DNA of 64,000 bases from AC-32 sp038236705 (GTDB lineage Bacteria; Actinomycetota; Thermoleophilia; Gaiellales; Gaiellaceae), in the NCBI GenBank assembly GCA_038236705.1, contig JBBRZN010000007.1, positions 11,976-75,975 on the forward strand, written 5' to 3'. Each line of letters starts with the position of its first letter. The first letter of the stretch is position 1. Both the position numbers and the translations under genes were made by a program. Positions 58,166-64,000 of the stretch are shown here, piece after piece. The notes beneath the pieces were generated by a model, which was not told where the DNA came from, searched no databases, and was given only the letters and a program-made list of their open reading frames with translations.

Positions 58166-58671
58166 CGGCCGCGCCGGAGGCGGACGCCGAACGCGAGCAA
58201 GCCGAGGAGCGCTGGCAGGCCGAGAGCCAGGGGCAGGATCCCGCCCGAGTTGAGGGTCTTGCGGTCCTGGATCCGCACGCGGATCGTCGGGCTGGTCGTC
58301 GGCGGCACCGGCGCGCCGCTGCGCGGCAGGACGGCAACGTAGAGGCCGATCGTCCCGGCGTTGACCGCGTTCATCGGCCAGCTCAGGGTCGTCGAGCCTC
58401 CGGCCGTGATCGTGGGCAGATAGCGCGTGCGGTGCGACGACCAGTCCTCGGGGTCGACGTAGGTGTGCCCGCTCAGGTCGACCACGTTCAGGTGGGCGAC
58501 GAGGCCGCTCGCGGGGGTCGAGCCGCCGTTGCGGATCGTCGAGTGGAAGACGAACTTGTGCCCGAGCTTCGTCGTGATCGCGGTGCGGTCGCTCGACACC
58601 GCGATGCCGGAGGCCTGCGCGGCCGGAACGGCGGCCAAGAGGAGGGCTGCGACGACGAGCGCGCGCCTCAT
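58162..58671 (-). CDS. Exported, C-terminally anchored beta-sandwich protein
   Basis: 169 residues. Signal peptide (RRALVVAALLLAAVPAAQA), a domain with NGGSTPASGLVAHLNVVDLSG resembling NEW3/CARDB-type Ig folds, then one helix (GGILPLALGLPALLGLLAFGV) with a basic tail. Last gene of the ABC operon; its ATG overlaps the permease stop. Perhaps an accessory of the exporter. Confidence 0.8.
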   Translation of the reverse strand: MRRALVVAALLLAAVPAAQASGIAVSSDRTAITTKLGHKFVFHSTIRNGGSTPASGLVAHLNVVDLSGHTYVDPEDWSSHRTRYLPTITAGGSTTLSWPMNAVNAGTIGLYVAVLPRSGAPVPPTTSPTIRVRIQDRKTLNSGGILPLALGLPALLGLLAFGVRLRRGR

Positions 58672-59438
58672 TGCGAGCCGCCTCCTCGCAGCCCCATGAA
58701 CCGGCCGCCGGCGACGAGCGCCGCCGCCGTGAAGACGGCCGCGGCAAGCGCCGGTGAGAGGAGCCAGGCGAGGTCAACGCTCCAGGCGTGGCCGTTGGTG
58801 ACGATCTTGCCGACGTAATGCTCGCCCGCGGTCATCGGGTTGAGCCGGAGCAGGAGGTCGCCGGCCCAGCCCTGCTGCGCGCTCGAGGGCAGCTGCGTCG
58901 GGACGAAGAGCGCTAGCAGCACGAGCAGCGAGAGCGAAAGGCTGACCCGGTTCGACGAGGCGAAGACACTGATCAGGACGCCGAACGAGGCGAGGAAGAC
59001 GGCCAGCAGCGTCCCGACGAGGAGCCCGCTCAGGACCGCGTCACCGACCAGGCCGACGCCGCGCCCGAGGAACCACACGTACGGCACGGTGAGCACGAGC
59101 GCCGCCAGCCAGAGCGAGAGCGCGGCAAGCAGCTTTCCGAGCGTGATCTCGAACCGCGAGACGGGCGTCAGGAGCAGGCTCTCGAGCGTGCCGCGCTCGC
59201 GCTCTCCGCTGACCGCGTCGGCGCCGACCAGCAGGGCGAGCAGCGCGCCGACGGCGATCGCGACCTGCAGCGTGAGGTTCACCGACTCGCGCTGCTCGAG
59301 GAAGTTGAGCGCGTGATTGGTCGCAACGAGGTAGGCGATCACGCTCAGGAGCAAGCTGAAGGCGAAGCTCAGGACGAGCCCGCGGCCGCCGAGCCAGAGG
59401 TCGCGGAGCTCCTGGGCCGTGACGACCCTCCAGCCCAT
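58668..59438 (-). CDS. ABC-2 type transporter permease
   Basis: 256 residues, six helices: LRDLWLGGRGLVLSFAFSLLLSVIAYLV, then ADAVSGERERGTLESLLLTPVSRFEITLGKLLAALS, the ABC-2 signature before the second helix. Works with the ATPase encoded immediately upstream (no gap). Possibly a drug or peptide exporter responding to the adjacent two-component system. Confidence 0.93.
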   Translation of the reverse strand: MGWRVVTAQELRDLWLGGRGLVLSFAFSLLLSVIAYLVATNHALNFLEQRESVNLTLQVAIAVGALLALLVGADAVSGERERGTLESLLLTPVSRFEITLGKLLAALSLWLAALVLTVPYVWFLGRGVGLVGDAVLSGLLVGTLLAVFLASFGVLISVFASSNRVSLSLSLLVLLALFVPTQLPSSAQQGWAGDLLLRLNPMTAGEHYVGKIVTNGHAWSVDLAWLLSPALAAAVFTAAALVAGGRFMGLRGGGSQ

Positions 59439-60377
59439 CTAGGGACGCTCCGTCATGGCAAGGAAGGCGTCACTCAGGCGCGCGCCCTCGAGCTCATAGG
59501 ACAGAACCGGAATGCCTCCGTCGAGGAGCGCGCGAAGGGCCGACTCGGCATGGCCTTCAGCCTGGGCGAGCGTTATGCGGAGAAGACCCGGCCGGCCGTC
59601 GGCAGCCGCCGTCTCCACCTCCGGCACCGCTCCGAGAGCCGCGATCGCCCGGTCGGCCTGCTCGGGTGAGACGCGCAGCCTGGCGCTGCGGGGCGCGGCG
59701 GCCTGGCGGGCGACCTCGGCGACGGTTCCCTGCGCCGCCACGCGGCCGCCGTTCAGGATCAGCACACGCGAGCAGGTCTCCTCGACGTCGGCCAGGAGGT
59801 GGGTGCAGAGCAGCACCGTCGCGCCGCGGTCGCCGGCGATCCGCCGCACCGTGCTCAGGATCTGCCGCTGCCCGGCCGGGTCGAGGCCGAGAGTCGGCTC
59901 GTCGAGGAAGACCACGCGAGGCTCGTTCACGAGCGCGCGGGCGATACCGAGGCGCTGGCGCATGCCGCGGCTGTAGGTGGAGATCAGGGAGCCCTTTCGC
60001 TCGCCGAGCCCCACTTCCCGGAGGAGCTCCCGGGCCGCGGCGCGGGCTCCGGAGCGGCTCCGGCCGTACAGCCGCGCGTGGTAACGCAGGTACTCCTCGC
60101 CGGTCTGCCGCTCCGGATAGCCGGCGCTCTCGGGCAGCACGCCGATCACCCGGCGTATCTCGGCGGGACGATCGTGCGACGATCCGGCGATCTCGAAGCT
60201 TCCTCGCGTCGGGGAGAGGATCGTGGTGAGCACCCGGATCGCTGTCGTCTTGCCGGCGCCGTTGGGGCCGAGCACCCCGAGGATCTCGCCGACCTCAGCC
60301 TCGAAGCTGAGATCGGCGAGGGCGACGAGGGAGCCGTAGCGCTTCTCGACTCCGCGGGCTTCGATCGCTGCGCTCAC
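59439..60377 (-). CDS. ABC transporter ATP-binding protein
   Basis: 312 residues. Walker A GPNGAGKTTAIRVL, Q-loop VLPESAGYPERQTGEEYL, signature YSRGMRQRLGIARAL, Walker B RVVFLDEPTLGLDPAG, then a C-terminal extension (RSARLRVSPEQADRAIAALG) usual in ABC-2 exporters. GTG 60375-60377 overlaps the stop of the secreted-protein gene (GTGA); the frame upstream is not coding. Confidence 0.95.
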   Translation of the reverse strand: MSAAIEARGVEKRYGSLVALADLSFEAEVGEILGVLGPNGAGKTTAIRVLTTILSPTRGSFEIAGSSHDRPAEIRRVIGVLPESAGYPERQTGEEYLRYHARLYGRSRSGARAAARELLREVGLGERKGSLISTYSRGMRQRLGIARALVNEPRVVFLDEPTLGLDPAGQRQILSTVRRIAGDRGATVLLCTHLLADVEETCSRVLILNGGRVAAQGTVAEVARQAAAPRSARLRVSPEQADRAIAALGAVPEVETAAADGRPGLLRITLAQAEGHAESALRALLDGGIPVLSYELEGARLSDAFLAMTERP

Positions 60378-61063
60378 GAGCCCCTTCGGAACGAGACGAG
60401 CTCGTTCCGTTCTTGGGGCCCCTTGGCCGTCTGCTCGAGCACGGTCCCGACGCCGCGAACGTAGTACTTGTGGTCGATCACGCCCGGCTCGAGGGGTGTC
60501 CACTCCTTCGTCAGCAGCGCGCGAGTCGTCGAGATGTAGGGGACGCGCACAGAGGTGCGCAGGGTGAGGACCATGAAGTGATCCTCGGCCTGGCCTTTGT
60601 AGAACTCCTGCCGCGCCCAACGGCCGGGCTTCGGGTGGGCGAACATGAAGATCCCGGGCCTGGCGCCGTGGACGCCGGCCAGCCAGCTGCCCGCGGTGCT
60701 CTTGACCTTGCCGTTCGTGTCCAGCTCGGCGGTCTGCTCGCCGAAGTACCAGACGTTGCCCTTCGCGTCCTGGGTGTACCAGTCGGTGGTGCGCTCCTCG
60801 AGCCGGCCGCTCAGGTAGAGCAGGTCACGGACGACGACGCAGGGCGCGCCCTCGATCACCTTCGTGCGGTGCGTGACCGTCATCACCTCGCGAGACGGCT
60901 CGCCGTCCTTGGTGCCTTGGTAGACGTACACCGAACCGGGCTTGAGCGGGTACCACGGATTGTTCACGCGGGCCGAGAAGCCTGCGGACTGTGATGCGCC
61001 AGGGCCAGCGATCGAGAACGCGAGGAGCGCGAGCCCGGCTACGAGTGTTCGCTTGGTATCCAT
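60374..61063 (-). CDS. Exported protein of unknown function, first gene of the ABC operon
   Basis: 229 residues. Signal peptide (MDTKRTLVAGLALLAFSIAGPGASQSA), mature part NPWYPLKPGSVYVYQGTKDGEPSREVMTVTHRTKVIEGAPCVVVRDLLYLSG, WYTQDAKGNVWYFGEQTAELD, PGRWARQEFYKGQAEDHFMVL and HKYYVRGVGTVLEQT. This is a recurring actinobacterial secreted family without known role. ATG 61063 chosen, because it starts the signal peptide; ATG 61105 is possible. Confidence 0.82.
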   Translation of the reverse strand: MDTKRTLVAGLALLAFSIAGPGASQSAGFSARVNNPWYPLKPGSVYVYQGTKDGEPSREVMTVTHRTKVIEGAPCVVVRDLLYLSGRLEERTTDWYTQDAKGNVWYFGEQTAELDTNGKVKSTAGSWLAGVHGARPGIFMFAHPKPGRWARQEFYKGQAEDHFMVLTLRTSVRVPYISTTRALLTKEWTPLEPGVIDHKYYVRGVGTVLEQTAKGPQERNELVSFRRGS

Positions 61064-61085
61064 GGCCGGAACGCTAGGGATGTGA

Positions 61086-61131
61086 GATGAACCGTCGATG
61101 AACATCCGGTCTTCATCTCGCGTTCATGAAC
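61086..61131. promoter_or_regulatory. Clustered GATGAAC repeats in divergent promoter
   Basis: GATGAAC at 61086-61092 and again at 61097-61103, an exact 11-base period; an inverted near-copy CTTCATC at 61111-61117; and the palindrome GTTCATGAAC at 61122-61131. The 11-bp direct repeat is the form recognised by OmpR/PhoB-type regulators, and such a regulator is encoded 23 bases downstream. Confidence 0.6.
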
Positions 61132-61153
61132 GGACGGGCACCATGAGGCGTAG

Positions 61154-61831
61154 ATGAGGGTTCTCGTCGTAGAGGACGAGCTGCGCATGGCGAGCCTGAT
61201 CCGCCGCGGTCTCGTCACCGAAGGCCTGTCGGCGGACATCGCACCGACGGGCGAGGAGGCGCTCGTGCTGGCCGAGGCCCACGACTACGACGCGATCCTG
61301 CTCGACGTGATGCTGCCCGGTATCAACGGCTTCGAGACCTGCCGGCGATTGCGCGAGAACGGCATCTGGTCGCCGGTGCTGATGCTCACCGCGCGCGACT
61401 CCGTCGAAGACCGCGTGGCCGGGCTGGACACGGGCGCCGACGACTATCTCGTCAAGCCGTTTGCCTTCGCGGAGCTGCTCGCCCGGTTGCGGGCTCTCGT
61501 GCGGCGAGGCGACGCCGAGCGGCCGAGCGTGCTCGAGGTCGGCGACCTGCGCCTCGACCCGGCGAGCCGGGAGGTCAGGCGCGGAGACGAAGAGATCCGG
61601 CTCTCGGCGAAGGAGTTCGCGCTGCTCGAGACGTTCATGCGCCGGCCCGGTGAGGTGCTCTCCCGGCTGCACCTGCTTGAGCATGCGTGGGACTTCGCCT
61701 ACGAGAACCGCTCGAACGTGGTCGACGTCCACGTTCGCCACCTCCGGCGGAAGATCGACGAGCCGTTCGGGCGCCGCTCGCTGGAAACGGTTCGCGGCAG
61801 CGGCTACCGGCTGCGGGGAGACGGCGCGTGA
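61154..61831 (+). CDS. OmpR/PhoB-family response regulator
   Basis: 225 residues. Receiver: MRVLVVEDELRMASLIRRGL, phospho-acceptor Asp51 in ILLDVMLPGINGFE, LMLTARDS, and Lys in YLVKPFAF. Effector winged helix: RLSAKEFALLETFMRRPGEVLSRLHLLEHAWDF, NVVDVHVRHLRRKID, ETVRGSGYRL. Probably controls the divergent ABC operon and itself through the GATGAAC repeats. Confidence 0.96.
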   Translation: MRVLVVEDELRMASLIRRGLVTEGLSADIAPTGEEALVLAEAHDYDAILLDVMLPGINGFETCRRLRENGIWSPVLMLTARDSVEDRVAGLDTGADDYLVKPFAFAELLARLRALVRRGDAERPSVLEVGDLRLDPASREVRRGDEEIRLSAKEFALLETFMRRPGEVLSRLHLLEHAWDFAYENRSNVVDVHVRHLRRKIDEPFGRRSLETVRGSGYRLRGDGA

Positions 61832-63204
61832 GCGGACTGCCGATCAGGCTGCGCGTCACCGCGGCGCTCGCGTTGGCGATGGCGGTCGTGCTGGCGGCGT
61901 CGGGAGCGTTTCTCTACGCGCGCCTCGATTCCCATCTCGCCCTAGCGCTTGACCGGGCCCTCCAGGTTCGCGCGCAGGATCTCGCCGCGCTCGTTCGCGA
62001 GCCGGACGGATCGCTCGCGAGCGACAGCGGCGGGCGACTCATAGAGCCGGGCGAGAGCTACGCCCAGCTGCTGGATCGTGAGGGCCGCGTGCTGGACGCG
62101 ACGGAGCCGCTCGGCTCGTCAGCTCTGTTGAACGCCGCGGGGCTCCGCGCCGCCGCGCGTGAGCCGATCTACGCCGACAAGGGGTCCATCCCCGGCCTGA
62201 ACGAGTCGTCGCGCCTGCTCGCCACTCCGGTCGAGCGGAAGGGGCGCAGCCTCGTACTGGTCGTCGGCGCCACGCGAGGGAACGATGTCGAGACGCTTGC
62301 GGCCTTCCGCAACGAATTGCTGATCGCCGGGCCGATCGCCCTTCTCCTCGCCTCGCTCGCCGGGTACTTCCTCGCCGGACTCTCGCTCCGGCCGGTCGAG
62401 TCGATGCGTCGCCGTGCAGCAGAGATCTCCGCCGAGACACCCGGAGAGCGGCTGCCGGTGCCTCGGACCCGCGACGAGCTCGAGCGCCTCGGGGAGACGC
62501 TGAACGAGATGCTCGAGCGGCTCGAAGACGCGCTGGAGCGTGAGCGCGACTTCGTCGCAGACGCCGGGCACGAGCTGCGCACTCCCCTGGCGCTGCTCCG
62601 AACCGAGCTCGAGCTCGCGCTGCGCCACGGCGAGTCGGCGGACGAGCTCCGCGAAGCGCTGCGCAAGTCGACGGCGGAGGTCGACCGCCTGGCCCAGCTG
62701 GCCGAGGACCTGCTGCTGATCGCCCGCGCCGACCGGGGAAAGCTGCCGCTCAGCATCGAGACGCTCGAGGCGGAGGATCTCCTCTCGTCGGTCGTGAGCC
62801 GCTTCCAGTGGCGCGCCGAGGAGAGCGCGCGGCCGCTGGCCCACGACGCCGCGCCCGGGCTGCTCATCCAGGGCGACCGCGTGCGGCTCGAGCAGGCGCT
62901 CGGCAACCTCGTCGACAACGCCCTTCGCCACGGAGGCGGTCGCGTGAGCCTGCGGGCCGTCACGGTCAACGGCACGGTCGAGCTGCACGTCGAGGACGAA
63001 GGCCGGGGCTTTCCGCCCGACTTCTTCGAGCACGCTTTCGAGCGCTTCAGCCGCCCTCAGCCGGGACGGGAGGGCGGCGGTGCCGGGCTCGGGCTCTCGA
63101 TCGTGCGGGCGATCGCCGAGGCGCATGGCGGAAATGCTGAAGCAGCGAATGGCCAGACGGGCGGCGCGGACGTGTGGCTCGCGGTCGCGAGCAGGACGGG
63201 CTAG
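61828..63204 (+). CDS. Sensor histidine kinase
   Basis: 458 residues. Two membrane helices (LRVTAALALAMAVVLAASGAFLYA and ELLIAGPIALLLASLAGYFLAG) around an extracytoplasmic sensor of about 130 residues, then HAMP, the H-box FVADAGHELRTPLALLR with His248, N-box LGNLVDNALRHG, G1 VEDEGRGFPPDF and G2 GAGLGLSIVRAIAEAHGG. GTG start overlaps the regulator stop (GTGA). Its TAG shares CTAG with the convergent GFA gene. Confidence 0.96.
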   Translation: MSGLPIRLRVTAALALAMAVVLAASGAFLYARLDSHLALALDRALQVRAQDLAALVREPDGSLASDSGGRLIEPGESYAQLLDREGRVLDATEPLGSSALLNAAGLRAAAREPIYADKGSIPGLNESSRLLATPVERKGRSLVLVVGATRGNDVETLAAFRNELLIAGPIALLLASLAGYFLAGLSLRPVESMRRRAAEISAETPGERLPVPRTRDELERLGETLNEMLERLEDALERERDFVADAGHELRTPLALLRTELELALRHGESADELREALRKSTAEVDRLAQLAEDLLLIARADRGKLPLSIETLEAEDLLSSVVSRFQWRAEESARPLAHDAAPGLLIQGDRVRLEQALGNLVDNALRHGGGRVSLRAVTVNGTVELHVEDEGRGFPPDFFEHAFERFSRPQPGREGGGAGLGLSIVRAIAEAHGGNAEAANGQTGGADVWLAVASRTG

Positions 63205-63605
63205 GCCCCGGTCTCGAAGCGCTCGAGACCGTCGTCTGGAAGCGTCTCCCACGAGGCAACCGAGCGGACGTAGATGTGTTTGCTCGGCTTGCTGTCCAGC
63301 GTCGAGTCGATCGCGCTCAGGCGCACGCTCGCCGCGTCGGACTCGGGCCAGCCGCCGCCGAAGAGGTTCGAGCCGCAGACCGAGCAGAACGTCTTCGCGC
63401 TGCCCTCCTCGGGCTGGTAGGTGCGGAGGAGCTCCTCGCCCTCGAGGATGTTCACCTCGTCGCTGTGGACACGGCCGTTCGCAGTGCCGACGCCGCCGGA
63501 GAGCTTCTTGCAGGTCGTGCAGTGGCAGAAGGTGCGGGCCTCGAAGGTGTCGGGGAGCTCGAACTGCACTCCCCCGCACTGGCAGCTGCCGCGCAACGTG
63601 GCCAC
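63201..63605 (-). CDS. GFA/CENP-V-family protein (formaldehyde-activating-enzyme-like)
   Basis: 134 residues: GSCQCGGVQFELPD, RTFCHCTTCKKLSGG and TFCSVCGSNLFGGG provide the Cys zinc ligands of the GFA fold. The family includes glutathione-dependent formaldehyde-activating enzyme, although true function here is unknown. GTG start. Divergent from an alcohol dehydrogenase gene. Confidence 0.93.
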   Translation of the reverse strand: MATLRGSCQCGGVQFELPDTFEARTFCHCTTCKKLSGGVGTANGRVHSDEVNILEGEELLRTYQPEEGSAKTFCSVCGSNLFGGGWPESDAASVRLSAIDSTLDSKPSKHIYVRSVASWETLPDDGLERFETGA

Positions 63606-63632
63606 GATTCGAGCCTATCGTAGGATCGCCGG

Positions 63633-64000
63633 ATGAAGATCCGCGCTGCCGTGCTGGAGTCGTTCGGAGCGCCGCTCGAGGTGCAGGAGCTCGAGCTCGC
63701 CGAGCCCCGCGCGGGCGAGGTGCTCGTGCGCCTGGTCGCCTGCGGCGTCTGCCACACCGACCTGTTCACGGCGTCCGGGGCCGATCCGTCCGGCTACTCG
63801 CCGACCGTGCTCGGGCACGAGGGTGCGGGAGTGGTCGAGCGCGTCGGCGAGGGCGTCACCTCGGTGGCGCCGGGCGACCACGTCGTCACGCTCTTCTCAC
63901 CGCAGTGCCGTGAGTGCGTGCACTGCCTCGACCCGCGCACGAACCTCTGCCTCGCGATCCGCGAGCAGCAGGGCCAGGGCTTCCTGCCCGACGGGACGAC
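63633..64000 (+). CDS. Zinc-dependent alcohol dehydrogenase, class III type, N-terminal part
   Basis: 122 codons, cut by the window end. MKIRAAVLESFGAPLEVQELELAEP, CGVCHTDLFTASG with the catalytic Cys, VLGHEGAGVVERVGEGV with the Glu-His pair, and CRECVHCLDPRTNLC with the four structural-zinc Cys. The QGQGFLPDGTT part resembles class III (S-hydroxymethyl-glutathione/mycothiol) dehydrogenases, which would fit the neighbouring GFA gene. Confidence 0.92.
   Translation, partial: MKIRAAVLESFGAPLEVQELELAEPRAGEVLVRLVACGVCHTDLFTASGADPSGYSPTVLGHEGAGVVERVGEGVTSVAPGDHVVTLFSPQCRECVHCLDPRTNLCLAIREQQGQGFLPDGT

Noticed and set aside
1..64000. CRISPR arrays, rRNA genes, integrase or attachment sites
   Set aside because: No regularly spaced repeats, no rRNA sequence and no integrase frame were found; the tRNA-Thr has no duplicated 3' end nearby.

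Overview
This is a high-GC, gene-dense stretch of bacterial chromosome. It has many GTG and TTG starts, many 4-base gene overlaps and opposed genes that share a stop-codon site. The gene content suggests a deep-branching actinobacterium, perhaps of the Thermoleophilia: an HpnC/D/E, squalene-hopene cyclase and HpnH hopanoid operon, a B12-dependent ribonucleotide reductase, several cyclase-ATPase-TPR regulators, a LytR_C protein, and SoxR with a Rieske protein. The class is an inference; there is no rRNA here to test it.

Layout. At 1-4.9 kb a hopanoid operon runs leftward (hpnC, hpnD, hpnE, shc, hpnH), with every junction overlapping by 4 bases. At 5-7.9 kb lie a tadC remnant, a frameshifted coiled-coil gene and a GT-C glycosyltransferase. 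At 8-15.6 kb are a CGNR regulator, an orphan peptide-type ABC permease, a dTDP-rhamnose-4-epimerase-like gene coupled to a cyclophilin, an M43 protease, a methyltransferase and a cyclase-ATPase regulator. At 15.7-19.3 kb are a 21-residue membrane microprotein, about 1 kb without genes, tRNA-Thr(CGT), a YvlD-like protein and an insertion sequence carrying a SnoaL-like passenger gene. At 19.2-25.8 kb are holB-tmk, sugar epimerase, LytR_C, methyltransferase and O-antigen-ligase-like genes. At 25.8-38.4 kb are a second cyclase-ATPase, MMPL, Rieske/SoxR, an ECF sigma factor with a membrane partner, a MOSC protein and nrdJ. At 38.4-45.4 kb is an eroded accessory region: a low-GC islet, a decayed segmental duplication of an S9 peptidase with a small basic protein, and three adjacent frameshifted genes. 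At 45.4-57.3 kb are small enzymes (VOC, cupin, DoxX, intradiol dioxygenase, O-methyltransferase) and a third cyclase-ATPase. At 57.4-64 kb are an SDR gene, a four-gene ABC export operon divergent from an OmpR-type two-component system, a GFA enzyme and a truncated alcohol dehydrogenase.

Most interesting signal. Two diverged copies (7914-8075 and 19097-19259) of a roughly 162-base element fold into the same architecture: a 19-bp outer stem, a 25-bp second stem, a nearly invariant 16 x 16 internal loop and a 10-11 bp tip hairpin. Stem differences between the copies are largely compensatory or G-U, while the loop strings are conserved. Each copy sits between convergent genes and contains their stop codons. 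This looks like a mobile or regulatory structured RNA.

Several genes carry single-base indels (near 6.14, 12.17, 43.96, 44.67 and 44.80 kb). Real decay and assembly error cannot be separated from the sequence alone.
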